Origin: Treponema sp.
GTDB taxonomy: Bacteria; Spirochaetota; Spirochaetia; Treponematales; Treponemataceae
Assembly: GCA_024400915.1 (NCBI GenBank)
Contig: JAKSLX010000001.1
Span: 62,001 to 126,000 of the forward strand
DNA: 64,000 nt
Direction of reading: 5' to 3'
Below the pieces are notes generated by a model that was not told where the DNA came from, ran no database searches, and was given only the letters and a program-made list of their open reading frames with translations. Below, piece by piece: positions 8,923-18,369 of this stretch. Positions within the stretch are counted from its first letter, which is position 1. Each line of letters starts with the position of its first letter. A program made the translations under genes and the position numbers.

Positions 8923-10028
8923 ACTTCGGATTTACCACGGGAAGTTGTGCTGCGGCAGGTTCAAAGGCAGCAGCCTTCATGCTTCTTACGGGAAAAGAAA
9001 AAAACGAAATAAAAATTCTCACTCCCAAAGGCATTGAATTCAACGCAGAAATTCTGGACATAAACCGCAGTACAGATTCCGTAAGCTGCTCGGTAATCAA
9101 AGACGGTGGGGACGATCCTGATGTAACAACTGGGGCACACATTGTTTCCAAAGTTTCGCTTATATGTGATGAAACGCCAACAAAAACACCAGCAGTAAAA
9201 ATCAAGGGTGGAATTGGCATCGGTACAGTTACAAAACCAGGTCTCGATCAAAAACCAGGAGAAGCTGCCATAAACAAAGTTCCTCGTCAAATGATAGAAA
9301 AAGAAGTTCTTGAAGTCTGTAATCTCATGGATTTTAATGGGGAACTCCTTATTGAAATCTCCTGTCCTGAAGGAATTGAACTTGCACAGAAAACATTCAA
9401 CCCTCGTCTTGGAATTGAGGGCGGTATCTCTGTCCTTGGTACAAGCGGTATAGTTGAACCTATGAGTTCCCAGGCAATTCTGGACACCATCAAAGTTGAA
9501 CTTAATCAGCACAAGGCTCTAGGAAGGAAAACTGCAGCCGTTACACCTGGGAACTACGGTCAGGAATTCATGCTCAGGACCTACAACTACAATCTTGATA
9601 AAAGTATAAAATGCTCAAATTTCATTGGTGATACAATAGACATGGGAGTTAAACTTGGCTTTGAAAAACTTTTGCTTACAGGCCACATCGGAAAACTAAT
9701 AAAACTTTCAGGCGGAATGATGAACACCCACTCAAAAGAAGGCGACTGCAGAATGGAACTTTTATCTGCTTCCGCTATAAGATGCGGTTGTTCCCTTGAA
9801 TGTGCAAAAAAAATTCTCCAATGTGTCACAACTGAAGATGCAATTCAAGTTATAATTGAAGAAAAGAAAAACGAAAACGTAATGAAAGATATACTGGAAC
9901 GGATAATGTTTTTTCTGAACAAACGTTCCGGTGGTAAAATGGAAATTGGCTGTATGGTTTACAGCAATCAGCATGGACTTCTTGCAAAAACAGAAAATGC
10001 AGAAGACATGCTAAATCAGTGCAGGTAA
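8919..10028 (+). CDS. cbiD: Cobalt-precorrin-5B C1-methyltransferase CbiD
   Basis: CbiD methylates C1 in the anaerobic pathway and so marks this as the cobalt-early route. The 369-aa protein begins NFGFTTGSCAAAGSKAAA, the canonical CbiD start. It later has the GxGVGxxTKPGL-type segment (GIGTVTKPGLDQKPGEAAIN) and GTSGIVEPMS. The start codon is TTG at 8919: GGAGGG at 8908-8913 lies five bases before it, and no ATG is available in the right place. The start overlaps the cbiC stop by four bases. Confidence 0.95.
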   Translation: MNFGFTTGSCAAAGSKAAAFMLLTGKEKNEIKILTPKGIEFNAEILDINRSTDSVSCSVIKDGGDDPDVTTGAHIVSKVSLICDETPTKTPAVKIKGGIGIGTVTKPGLDQKPGEAAINKVPRQMIEKEVLEVCNLMDFNGELLIEISCPEGIELAQKTFNPRLGIEGGISVLGTSGIVEPMSSQAILDTIKVELNQHKALGRKTAAVTPGNYGQEFMLRTYNYNLDKSIKCSNFIGDTIDMGVKLGFEKLLLTGHIGKLIKLSGGMMNTHSKEGDCRMELLSASAIRCGCSLECAKKILQCVTTEDAIQVIIEEKKNENVMKDILERIMFFLNKRSGGKMEIGCMVYSNQHGLLAKTENAEDMLNQCR

Positions 10029-10033
10029 AACAG

Positions 10034-10792
10034 ATGGTATATTTTGTTGGTGCAGGCTGCGGTGCTGCAGATTTGATTACAGTAAGGGGAATGAAACTTT
10101 TACAGGAGGCAGATGTTATAATCTACGCCGGTTCCCTCGTAAACCCAGAACTTCTCGATTACGGAAAAACAGGCTGTAAAATTTTCAACAGCGCAACCAT
10201 GACACTAGAAGAAGTTATTTCAGAAATGAAATCAGCAGAAGAAAAAAATCTTATGACCGTAAGACTTCACACTGGAGATCAAAGCATCTATGGTGCCGTT
10301 CGGGAACAGATGGATGCACTCGACCAACTAAGCATTCCTTATGAAAGTTGTCCCGGTGTAAGTGCCTGTTTTGGAGCAGCTTCAAGTTTAAATCTTGAAT
10401 TCACTCTTCCGGGAATTTCCCAATCTTTAATAATTACAAGAATGGAAGGAAAAACTTCCGTACCAGAAAAAGAATCAATCCAAAGTTTTGCAAGACATCA
10501 TGCAACCATGGCAATCTACCTTAGCACAGGCATGCTTGAAGAACTTTCAAAAAGACTAGTTGAAGGGGGATACGAAACGAAAACTCCCGCCGCCTTGATT
10601 TACAAGGCAACTTGGCCAGAAGAAAAAAAATTTGTCTGCACAATTGATACCCTTGCAGAGACTGCAAAGGACAACAATATCACAAAAACAGCTCTGGTTC
10701 TTGTTGGAGACATCATAACCCATTCCAACTATGCTAAATCCAGATTATACGCCGCAGATTTTGAAACGGAATTCAGAAAGATAAAGAAATGA
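10034..10792 (+). CDS. cbiF: Cobalt-precorrin-4 C11-methyltransferase CbiF
   Basis: A SAM-dependent tetrapyrrole methylase (class III) acting on C11. The protein begins VYFVGAGCGAADLITVRG, the glycine-rich SAM region, and carries IYAGSLVN, HTGDQSIYGA and CPGVSACFGAAS, all CbiF/CobM features. ATG at 10034 gives 252 aa and matches the usual family start; an in-frame GTG at 10019 would add five residues and overlap cbiD. AGG at 10023-10025 is the only Shine-Dalgarno-like stretch and favours 10034 slightly. The start is therefore not settled. Confidence 0.93.
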   Translation: MVYFVGAGCGAADLITVRGMKLLQEADVIIYAGSLVNPELLDYGKTGCKIFNSATMTLEEVISEMKSAEEKNLMTVRLHTGDQSIYGAVREQMDALDQLSIPYESCPGVSACFGAASSLNLEFTLPGISQSLIITRMEGKTSVPEKESIQSFARHHATMAIYLSTGMLEELSKRLVEGGYETKTPAALIYKATWPEEKKFVCTIDTLAETAKDNNITKTALVLVGDIITHSNYAKSRLYAADFETEFRKIKK

Positions 10793-11847
10793 AAAGAAAG
10801 ACAGTTTCCATAATAAAGGTCTGCTGTTTTACTGAAAAAGCAAAGGACCTTTATGAAAAATTAAGTTCCTCACTTCCAGAAATCATCTGGATTCCATTAG
10901 AAAACAAGGAAGACCTGAATCGATGGACTAAGGACGCTTTTGAGAAATCGATTCCCCTACTTTTCATTTCTGCCGCAGGAATTGCTACAAGAACAATTTC
11001 ACCTTTTGTAAAGGACAAGCTTACGGACTGTCCTGTTCTTGTTATGGATGAAGAGGGGAAGTTCATCATCCCTATTCTTTCAGGACACTTGGGAAATGCA
11101 AATCAGATTGCCCAGATGATTTCTAAGAAAACAGGAACACAAGCCGTAATTACCACAGCGACAGACGTAAACGAAAAATTCAGCGTAGACAATTTTGCCA
11201 AGGCAAATGGGTTCAGAATTGTAAACCGCGACGGAATAAAAAACGTTTCTTCAAGAGTTCTTTCCGGAGAAAAAATCTGCGTTTATATAGATAAAGAAAT
11301 TACTATTAAAGACAACAATATTCCCAAAGAAATTATTCTGACAAAAAACATATCTTCTGCAAATGTTGCAATTACAACAGAAGCAATTCCTGAGATACAT
11401 TTAAAAAAAACATTAAACCTTGTTGCAAAAAAATATTGTCTTGGCATGGGATGCAAAAAAGGAAAGTCTTTTGAAGAATTAAAAATTTTTGCAGAAGAAA
11501 TAATAAAAGAAAGACTTAACAGCAAACTAAAAGATAATGTTTATTCTCTTTCTTCAATAGACCTAAAGGAAAAGGAAATTGGTCTTGCAGAATTTTCCCA
11601 TTATCTTCATATTCCCTTCGAGACTTTCTCGACAGAAGAACTTTTGTCCGCTGAAGGAAGTTTTTCTGAATCAAATTTTGTAAAGGAAACTACAGGCGTT
11701 TCAAATGTATGCGAAAGAGCGGCAGCCCTTAGTGCAGGGAAAAACTATAGGCTTTTAATACAAAAAACTTCAGCCAATGGAATTACCCTTTCCGTTGCAG
11801 AAAAGATTCCGAAAATAACAACATGGAAATTTGAAGGTGCAAAATGA
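10789..11847 (+). CDS. cbiG: Cobalt-precorrin-5A hydrolase CbiG
   Basis: CbiG opens the delta-lactone of cobalt-precorrin-5A and releases acetaldehyde. The 352-aa protein has the N-terminal domain segment FISAAGIATRTISPFVKDK, then DEEGKFIIPILSGHLGNAN, and a C-terminal domain starting at LGMGCKKGKS, which is the usual CbiG_N / middle / CbiG_C order. It overlaps cbiF by four bases and cbiH by four. The ribosome-binding site is weak (AGAAAG), so translation probably depends on coupling to the upstream gene. Confidence 0.94.
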   Translation: MKRKTVSIIKVCCFTEKAKDLYEKLSSSLPEIIWIPLENKEDLNRWTKDAFEKSIPLLFISAAGIATRTISPFVKDKLTDCPVLVMDEEGKFIIPILSGHLGNANQIAQMISKKTGTQAVITTATDVNEKFSVDNFAKANGFRIVNRDGIKNVSSRVLSGEKICVYIDKEITIKDNNIPKEIILTKNISSANVAITTEAIPEIHLKKTLNLVAKKYCLGMGCKKGKSFEELKIFAEEIIKERLNSKLKDNVYSLSSIDLKEKEIGLAEFSHYLHIPFETFSTEELLSAEGSFSESNFVKETTGVSNVCERAAALSAGKNYRLLIQKTSANGITLSVAEKIPKITTWKFEGAK

Positions 11848-12602
11848 ACGGTAAAATTTATATAGTTGGAATTGGTCCCGGAGACTACAGCAAAATGACT
11901 CTAGAGGCGATAAATGCCCTTAAAGCAAGCGACATAATAATCGGATATACGGTCTATGTTGATTTGCTCAAGCCAAATTTTCATGACAAAAATTTTGACA
12001 CTACTCCCATGAGGCAGGAAATAGAAAGATGTAAATTGTGTTTTGATCATGCACTTGCAGGCAAAACCGTTTCCCTCGTTTGCAGCGGTGATGCTGGTGT
12101 CTATGGAATGGCATCTCCAATATTCCAGCTGAGAAATGAGAATAAGGAATATTCTGATGTTGAACTCACAGTAATTCCTGGTGTTACAGCAGCTACTAGC
12201 GGTTCTGCAGTTCTAGGAGCTCCTCTTAACCACGATTTCTGTGTAATAAGTTTGAGCGATCTTCTTACACCATGGGAAGTAATAGAAAAAAGACTTCGAT
12301 GTGCTATTGAAGGAGACTTTGCCATTGCTCTTTACAATCCTTCAAGTCACAAAAGACCAGACTACCTTAAAAAGGCATGTCAGATTATGCTTGATTCAGG
12401 AGCAGACAAAAACAGAGCTTGCGGTTATGTAGAAAACATCGGTCGAGACGGAACAAAAGCAACAGCCTGTTCCTTAGGTGAACTTATTGATATAGAAGTA
12501 AACATGTTCACTACCGTGTTCATTGGAAATTCAAAAACAGAAATTGCATTTTCAAAAAACAATGAACCTATCCTCATTACAAAACGCGGGTACCAGACAT
12601 GA
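11844..12602 (+). CDS. cbiH: Cobalt-factor III (precorrin-3B) C17-methyltransferase CbiH
   Basis: A SAM-dependent ring-contraction methylase. The 252-aa product has the tetrapyrrole methylase start IYIVGIGPGDYSKMTLEA, then IIGYTVYVDL and CSGDAGVYGMASP, and the C-terminal YNPSSHKRPDYL, which is characteristic of CbiH/CobJ. Four-base overlaps join it to cbiG and to the cbiJ-cbiE fusion. Confidence 0.94.
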   Translation: MNGKIYIVGIGPGDYSKMTLEAINALKASDIIIGYTVYVDLLKPNFHDKNFDTTPMRQEIERCKLCFDHALAGKTVSLVCSGDAGVYGMASPIFQLRNENKEYSDVELTVIPGVTAATSGSAVLGAPLNHDFCVISLSDLLTPWEVIEKRLRCAIEGDFAIALYNPSSHKRPDYLKKACQIMLDSGADKNRACGYVENIGRDGTKATACSLGELIDIEVNMFTTVFIGNSKTEIAFSKNNEPILITKRGYQT

Positions 12603-14068
12603 AAAAGATTCTGTTATTTGGTGGAACTTCGGAAGGAAGAAAAATTGCAGAGACTCTTTCAAGAAATAAACTTACTATTCATACTTCAGTTGCAACTGAT
12701 TACGGAAGACAGGTTCTAAAAGAAAATAATTATCTTAAAATTCTTGAAGGACGAATGGATTCTTCAGTCATGAAAAAACTGTGTCAGAAAGAAAAATACG
12801 ATCTGATAATTGATGCAACACATCCTTTTGCAAAAGAAGTTTCTGAAAACATAAAAAGCACATCTTTGGAAACAAACATTCCGTTAATCCGTTTTGAAAG
12901 AAACATTGAAAAACTTGAATCTGAGGGATTAATATATGCAGATGACGCAACTCAATGTGTTGATCTTTTATTGAAGACAACAGGGAAAATTCTTCTAACA
13001 ACTGGAACCAAAGACCTGAAGGTTTTCTGCAAAAATCCAACCTTAAGGGAAAGGCTTATGGTAAGAATCCTTCCTGCCATGGAAAGCCTAAAACTTTGTT
13101 ACGAAAACAATCTTGAAGGGAAACAGATTATTGCGATGCAAGGTCCTTTCTCAGAAAGCATGAATGAAAACCAGATTGAGGAATACGGCATTTCTGTTCT
13201 AGTTACAAAAGAAAGCGGTAAGGCTGGCGGAACTGATTGCAAGATTTCTGCATCCTTAAAAAAAGGAATAAAGTGCATCGTAATCAAAAACTCTTCTGTT
13301 GGAAAAACAACAGAAGAAATTTCCGGCAACTATACCAAATGCAGTTTTTTAAGCGAACTCTACACTCAACTTGAAAACAGACTAAATATAAAAATATCAG
13401 ACAGCAAAAAAATGACTGTCGACCTCATAGGTATTGGCATGGGTAATATGAAAACCATGACAGTTGAAGCCGCAGAAAAAATTAAAAACGCAGACTGCAT
13501 TTTTGGTGCTGAAAGAATGATTCAAGACATTAAAACGACTGCAAAGAAACATCCTTACTATCTTTCAAAGGATATCATCCCGATGTTGCAGAAGTCATTG
13601 CAATCATCAGAACCTTTTGAAAATGTCTGTATTCTTTTTAGCGGTGACTCTGGATTTTTCAGCGGAGCAGCAAAACTGCATGAGGAACTGAAAGAAATCA
13701 AAGAAATTAACATTAATATAATTCCAGGAATTTCTTCCATATCATACCTTTCCGCAAAAACAGGCATTCCATATCAAGATGCGGAAATCATCAGTCTGCA
13801 CGGAACAGAGAAAGAGGTCTGGCTTACAAAATTTGAAAATGCACTTACTGACAAGAAGAAAATATTTATCCTTACTTCTGGCCTAAAGGATATTCACGAA
13901 GTCGCAAAATTGATTTTGGATTATAATAGAAATGCATCAATAAAATTTAAGATTGCTGTTGGATTCATGCTTTCATACGAAAATGAACGCATAGAAATCC
14001 TTGAACCCGAAAAAGTCCTTTTTCTTAAAGAAGAAGGACTTTATTCAGCCTTTATCATTACGGAATAA
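12599..14068 (+). CDS. Fusion: cobalt-precorrin-6A reductase CbiJ + cobalt-precorrin-7 C5-methyltransferase CbiE
   Basis: A 489-aa two-domain protein. Residues 1-255 are CbiJ/CobK: LLFGGTSEGRKIAETL at the N-terminus, DATHPFAKEVSENI around residue 78, and TTGTKDL. Residues from about 277 begin a second domain, VDLIGIGMGNMKTMTVEA, a CbiE-type tetrapyrrole methylase with FSGDSGFFSGA and PGISSISYL. CbiJ reduces the macrocycle and CbiE methylates C5, so two nearby steps are tied together. In many bacteria CbiE is fused to CbiT instead; here CbiT is the separate next gene. No frameshift is visible at the junction. Confidence 0.92.
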   Translation: MKKILLFGGTSEGRKIAETLSRNKLTIHTSVATDYGRQVLKENNYLKILEGRMDSSVMKKLCQKEKYDLIIDATHPFAKEVSENIKSTSLETNIPLIRFERNIEKLESEGLIYADDATQCVDLLLKTTGKILLTTGTKDLKVFCKNPTLRERLMVRILPAMESLKLCYENNLEGKQIIAMQGPFSESMNENQIEEYGISVLVTKESGKAGGTDCKISASLKKGIKCIVIKNSSVGKTTEEISGNYTKCSFLSELYTQLENRLNIKISDSKKMTVDLIGIGMGNMKTMTVEAAEKIKNADCIFGAERMIQDIKTTAKKHPYYLSKDIIPMLQKSLQSSEPFENVCILFSGDSGFFSGAAKLHEELKEIKEININIIPGISSISYLSAKTGIPYQDAEIISLHGTEKEVWLTKFENALTDKKKIFILTSGLKDIHEVAKLILDYNRNASIKFKIAVGFMLSYENERIEILEPEKVLFLKEEGLYSAFIITE

Positions 14069-14071
14069 ATT

Positions 14072-14656
14072 ATGGAAAAGATCATTACACACGGAATAAA
14101 AGACAGTGAATTCATCAGAGGTGAAGTTCCAATGACAAAGGAAGAAGTCCGCATCATTTCAATTTCAAAACTGGAACTGACAGAAAATTCCATTCTTTAT
14201 GATATTGGAAGCGGAACAGGTTCCATTGCAATTGAATCAGCACAGCTTTCACCATCCATAAATGTTTTTGCAATCGAGGCAAATCCTATTGCTGTTGATT
14301 TGATTAGACAGAACAAAGAAAAATTCAAAGCAGACAACATTGAAATCATAGAAGGATTTGCCCCATCTGTCCTTGAAAGTCTCCCTATTCCCACCCACGC
14401 GTTCATCGGCGGCACAAAGGGCAACCTAAAATCAATTCTTGAAACTCTCTACAAAAAAAATCCTAAGATGCGCATCGTGATGAATGCCATCAGTCTTGAA
14501 TCCATTTCTGAAATGGCAGATGCAAGTAAAACTTTCAGAATAGTAAATGATGAAGTAATTCAGGTTGCCATAAGCAAGGCAAATAAAATCGGAAACTACC
14601 ACATGATGCAGGCAAACAACCCTGTATTCATATTCTCCTTTAATTTTGCGGGATAA
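14072..14656 (+). CDS. cbiT: Cobalt-precorrin-6B C15-methyltransferase (decarboxylating) CbiT
   Basis: A 194-aa class I SAM methyltransferase that methylates C15 and decarboxylates the C12 acetate. It starts with the family pattern HGIKDSEFIRGEVPMTKEE, followed by the SAM loop DIGSGTGSIAIE and EANPIAVDLI. FIGGTKGNL is the substrate-side motif found in CbiT. It lies three bases after the cbiJ-cbiE stop and works on the same intermediates as CbiE. The GGGATAA at its end probably also helps start cbiA. Confidence 0.94.
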   Translation: MEKIITHGIKDSEFIRGEVPMTKEEVRIISISKLELTENSILYDIGSGTGSIAIESAQLSPSINVFAIEANPIAVDLIRQNKEKFKADNIEIIEGFAPSVLESLPIPTHAFIGGTKGNLKSILETLYKKNPKMRIVMNAISLESISEMADASKTFRIVNDEVIQVAISKANKIGNYHMMQANNPVFIFSFNFAG

Positions 14657-14660
14657 AAAA

Positions 14661-15989
14661 GTGAAAGCACCAAGACTTATTATTGCTGCTCCAAAATCAG
14701 GAAGCGGCAAAACAGTTCTTACAATTTCCCTTATGAGTGCCCTTACAAAAATGGGCTTGAAGGTTTCGTCCTTTAAATGTGGGCCTGACTACATAGACCC
14801 CATGTATCATAACAAAGTTCTTGACATAGATTCCTGTAACCTGGATTTATTTTTTACAGACGAAGAAACAACCCGTGGACTTTTTCTTAGAAACAACACT
14901 TCAGACATTTCCATCATTGAAGGAGTCATGGGACTCTACGATGGTCTTGGCGGAATATCAGAAGAAGCTTCCACATATCATTTGGCAAAAACATTAAAAG
15001 CTCCAATTATTTTAGTTTTAGATGCAAAGGGAATGAGCCTTTCAGTTGTTGCAGAGGCTGCAGGTTTCATTTCCATGGATGAAAAGAAACTCATAAAGGG
15101 TATCATCCTCAACAACATGAGTAGCGGCATTTTTGGAAGCATAAAAAAACTTATAGAAGAAAAACTTAAGGTTCCAGTTCTTGGATATTTTTCAAAACAG
15201 AAAGAATGCGACATCAGTTCAAGATATTTAGGTCTTTCTCTACCAGACGAAATTGAAAATTTAAAGGATAGAATAAACAAGACCGCAGAAGAATTTTCTA
15301 GAACTGTAAATATCAATGAACTTATTGAAATTGCAAACAACGCAGAAGAGATAAATTCAGCTTTTGTTTTCCCTGAAAAGCAACCGGCAACAACAAGAAT
15401 CGCAGTTGCTCGTGATGAAGCTTTTAATTTCTACTACAGGGATAATCTTGATTTACTGGAAAATCTTGGTGCAGAATTAGTTTTCTTTTCACCGATTCAC
15501 GATAAAAAAATTCCTGGAAACATCGGAGGACTTTTGCTTGGTGGCGGTTATCCAGAACTTTGCGCAAAAGAACTTTCGGAAAACAAATCAATGATTAAAT
15601 CCATTAGCATTGCCGTAAAAACCGGTCTACCAGTTTGGGCAGAATGCGGGGGCTTCATGTATCTTCACGAAGGACTTGAAACAAAAGATGGAAACTTCAA
15701 ATTTTGCAGCGTCATAAAGGGCAAATGCATTCAGACAGAAAAACTTGTTCGCTTTGGATACATGACATTAAGCGAAAATAAAGTTAAGGGACATGAGTTT
15801 CATTATTTTGACAGTGACAATAACGGCAACTTCTGTACGGCAGAAAAACCGACGACACATAAGCAATGGAAATGTTGCCACAACATTAATGGAGGACTGC
15901 AGGGGTTTCCTCATCTCTACTATCCGTCAAATATTGAATACGCAAAGCAAATGTTAGAAGTCTGCAGGAATTACAAGGAAATACAATGA
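14661..15989 (+). CDS. cbiA: Cobyrinic acid a,c-diamide synthase CbiA
   Basis: A glutamine- and ATP-dependent amidase acting on the a and c side chains. The N-terminal P-loop is APKSGSGKT, followed by KCGPDYIDPMYH and IEGVMGLYDG, all CbiA hallmarks. The C-terminal class I glutamine amidotransferase domain has the nucleophile in WAECGGFMYL and a His in GHEFHYFD. GTG at 14661 (442 aa) is preferred; an in-frame TTG at 14646 would overlap cbiT. GGGAT lies about seven bases upstream of the GTG. Confidence 0.94.
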   Translation: MKAPRLIIAAPKSGSGKTVLTISLMSALTKMGLKVSSFKCGPDYIDPMYHNKVLDIDSCNLDLFFTDEETTRGLFLRNNTSDISIIEGVMGLYDGLGGISEEASTYHLAKTLKAPIILVLDAKGMSLSVVAEAAGFISMDEKKLIKGIILNNMSSGIFGSIKKLIEEKLKVPVLGYFSKQKECDISSRYLGLSLPDEIENLKDRINKTAEEFSRTVNINELIEIANNAEEINSAFVFPEKQPATTRIAVARDEAFNFYYRDNLDLLENLGAELVFFSPIHDKKIPGNIGGLLLGGGYPELCAKELSENKSMIKSISIAVKTGLPVWAECGGFMYLHEGLETKDGNFKFCSVIKGKCIQTEKLVRFGYMTLSENKVKGHEFHYFDSDNNGNFCTAEKPTTHKQWKCCHNINGGLQGFPHLYYPSNIEYAKQMLEVCRNYKEIQ

Positions 15990-16945
15990 AAGGAATTTTA
16001 TACGGAATCGGAACAGGACCAGGAGAGTCAAAATTACTTACGCAGAAAGCTATTGATACCATCAGAATCTGCGAAGTTATTGTTCTTCCTTCTGCAAGCA
16101 AAGAAAACTGCACCGCTTACAAAATTGTAAAAAACATTTGTCCGGAAATAGATTCAAAAGAAGTTCTACTCCTTGATTTTCCAATGACAAAAGATGAAGC
16201 ACTTTTGCAGAAAGCGCACAAAACTGCAGCTGAAAAAATTTGCAGTCAGCTGAAAAAAAACAAAGACCTTGCATTCATCACCATTGGCGACGTTACCGTA
16301 TATTCAACCTTTATCTATGTAAAAAATCTTGTAGAAGAAAATAGTTTTGAAGTAAAACTTGTAAATGGAATTCCATCCTTCTGTGCGGTCGCCGCAAGAT
16401 TGGGCATATCTCTTTCAGACCAGAACGAACAGATTCACATAATTCCCGCAAGCTATGAGTTGAAAGATTCTTTTAATATGGATGGAACTCTGGTTTTCAT
16501 GAAGTCAGGAAAAAAACTTCTCCAGCTAAAAGAATTTCTCCTGCAAAAAAAGTCTTCTTTTGACTTTGATTTTTATGCAGCATCAAATTGCGGAATGACT
16601 GACGAGAAACTTTACAAAAACATAAATGAACTTCCTGACAGTGCATCCTATTTCACGATTATAATCATCAAAAATAAAAAAAGAAAAAACATTGACAAGC
16701 ACTATAAATTCTTTCAGAACACAAAATGCGAAAACTTTCCATGTCATAAAATTGACAGGGAAGAAAATTTCAACTGCCTTTTCTGTTATTGTCCCCTCTA
16801 TTACCTTGGAGACAAATGCGGCGGAAAATACAAATACACGGACAAGGGAATAAAATCCTGCATAGACTGTGATATTCCCCACGAAAAAGAAAATTATGAA
16901 CTTATAAAAAGCAGGCTTCAGCTGGACAATAATCCGCAAAAATAA
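15986..16945 (+). CDS. cbiL: Cobalt-factor II (precorrin-2) C20-methyltransferase CbiL with a cysteine-rich C-terminal domain
   Basis: Residues 1-228 form a tetrapyrrole methylase that adds the C20 methyl group: GIGTGPGESKLLTQKA at the N-terminus, VIVLPSAS, ITIGDVTVYSTF and LVNGIPSFCAVAARLG. After a lysine-rich stretch (about 226-235), residues 240-319 add a compact domain with about eight cysteines, including CENFPC, CLFCYCPLYYLGDKCGG and CIDCDIPH. It resembles the small cysteine-rich domain (zf-like family) found beside cobalamin genes in clostridia and archaea, usually as a separate protein. A metal-handling role is inferred, not shown. This is the last gene of the operon; no clear intrinsic terminator follows. 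Confidence 0.92.
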   Translation: MKGILYGIGTGPGESKLLTQKAIDTIRICEVIVLPSASKENCTAYKIVKNICPEIDSKEVLLLDFPMTKDEALLQKAHKTAAEKICSQLKKNKDLAFITIGDVTVYSTFIYVKNLVEENSFEVKLVNGIPSFCAVAARLGISLSDQNEQIHIIPASYELKDSFNMDGTLVFMKSGKKLLQLKEFLLQKKSSFDFDFYAASNCGMTDEKLYKNINELPDSASYFTIIIIKNKKRKNIDKHYKFFQNTKCENFPCHKIDREENFNCLFCYCPLYYLGDKCGGKYKYTDKGIKSCIDCDIPHEKENYELIKSRLQLDNNPQK

Positions 16946-17011
16946 TTTTCATTTATAATTATGGTTTTTCACGAGTATAGTTTGTATCATTGAATCAGGG
17001 TTATCAAGTTT

Positions 17012-18355
17012 ATGTCTGAAAACGTAAAGAACATGACAGAAGGAAAGACTCTTCCAATCCTTATAAAATTTGCTCTACCACTGGTCGCAGGAAATGTATT
17101 CCAGCTTATGTATACTTTTTTCGATACAGCCATTGTAGGAAAATATCTTGGAGTTCAAGCCCTGGCAGCCCTGGGTGCCGTTGAATATCTCATCTGGCTT
17201 TTATACGGATTTGTTCAAGGCATCACACAGGGTTTCAGCATCAAGATGGCTCAAGACTTTGGTGCCAATGACGAAAAGAGTCTTAAAAAAGTCATTGGAA
17301 ATTCCGCTGTTCTTTCTGTCGTTACTTCAATCATATTGCTTGCAGCTGGAATTCTTTCTTCAAAGCCAATACTAAAAATGCTTCATACCCCAGATGAAAT
17401 TCTTCCGCTGTCTACCCTCTACATAAATATTCTTTTCATTGGGCTTCCAGTAATATTCGCCTATAATCTTCTTGCAGGACTTTTGCGCTCTCTTGGCAAT
17501 AGCAAGACACCGCTCCATGCAGTAATCGTTTCATCAATAATAAACATTTCATTGGATTTGATTTTCGTTCTTGTTTTTAAATGGGGGATTGCAGGAGCTG
17601 CCATTGCAACTTTAATTGCTCAGGTTGTTGCATCAATTTACTGTTTAATTAACCTTAGAAAAATTCCACAGGTACGTATTAGCAAATCTGATTTCAAAAT
17701 TGACATTGTCCTCAGCAAAAAACTTTACTTTCTTGGAATTCCCCTCGCAGTTCAGGGAGCAATCATTGCCGTTGGCGGAATGATTGTAGAGTTCGTAGTC
17801 AATTCTTTTGGTGTTGCTTTCATGGCAGCCTATGTTGCAGTGACAAAACTATACGGACTTCTTGATATTGCAGCTACTTCATTTGGATTTGCATTGATGA
17901 CTTTTGTTGGACAGAACCACGGAGCAAAGCTTTATGGCAGAATCAAGACAGGAACAAGAAGCGGAATGACATTGTCACTTACCTGCTCCATAATCATTTC
18001 AACCATAATGATTTTCTTTGGAAGAACAATATTAACGGTTTTTGTTTCAGAAGGAGATGCAGATGGTGTCCTTGTCATGGAAACCGCATACAGATATCTA
18101 AGACTCATGAGCACATTCCTTCCTATTCTCTATCTTCTGTGGCTCACAAGAAGCGTAATTCAGGGTCTTGGAAATACTTTCATTCCAATGGTTTCCGGAA
18201 TCATGGAATTCATAATGAGAACCGGAAGTGCCCTTGTGCTCCCGATTTTCATCGGCTCCAACGGAATTCTTTATGCAGAAGTTCTGGCATGGGTTGGAGC
18301 TGATTTAGTATTGATACCCGTATTCGTATACATGTTCAAGAAAATGAAAAATTAA
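17012..18355 (+). CDS. MATE family multidrug/organic cation efflux transporter
   Basis: A 447-aa inner-membrane antiporter with about twelve hydrophobic helices in two related halves. The N-terminus reads TEGKTLPILIKFALPLVAGNVFQLMYTFFDTAIVG, typical of the DinF/NorM superfamily. The second half repeats the pattern (LGIPLAVQGAIIAVGG). The substrate cannot be deduced. The gene lies 66 bases after cbiL with only a weak ribosome-binding site and converges with recD 15 bases away, so it is probably its own unit. Confidence 0.9.
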   Translation: MSENVKNMTEGKTLPILIKFALPLVAGNVFQLMYTFFDTAIVGKYLGVQALAALGAVEYLIWLLYGFVQGITQGFSIKMAQDFGANDEKSLKKVIGNSAVLSVVTSIILLAAGILSSKPILKMLHTPDEILPLSTLYINILFIGLPVIFAYNLLAGLLRSLGNSKTPLHAVIVSSIINISLDLIFVLVFKWGIAGAAIATLIAQVVASIYCLINLRKIPQVRISKSDFKIDIVLSKKLYFLGIPLAVQGAIIAVGGMIVEFVVNSFGVAFMAAYVAVTKLYGLLDIAATSFGFALMTFVGQNHGAKLYGRIKTGTRSGMTLSLTCSIIISTIMIFFGRTILTVFVSEGDADGVLVMETAYRYLRLMSTFLPILYLLWLTRSVIQGLGNTFIPMVSGIMEFIMRTGSALVLPIFIGSNGILYAEVLAWVGADLVLIPVFVYMFKKMKN

Positions 18356-18369
18356 CTGAAACAGACATT

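Noticed and set aside
8961..9512. A 183-codon minus-strand frame
   Set aside because: Antisense to cbiD, which has full-length family motifs.
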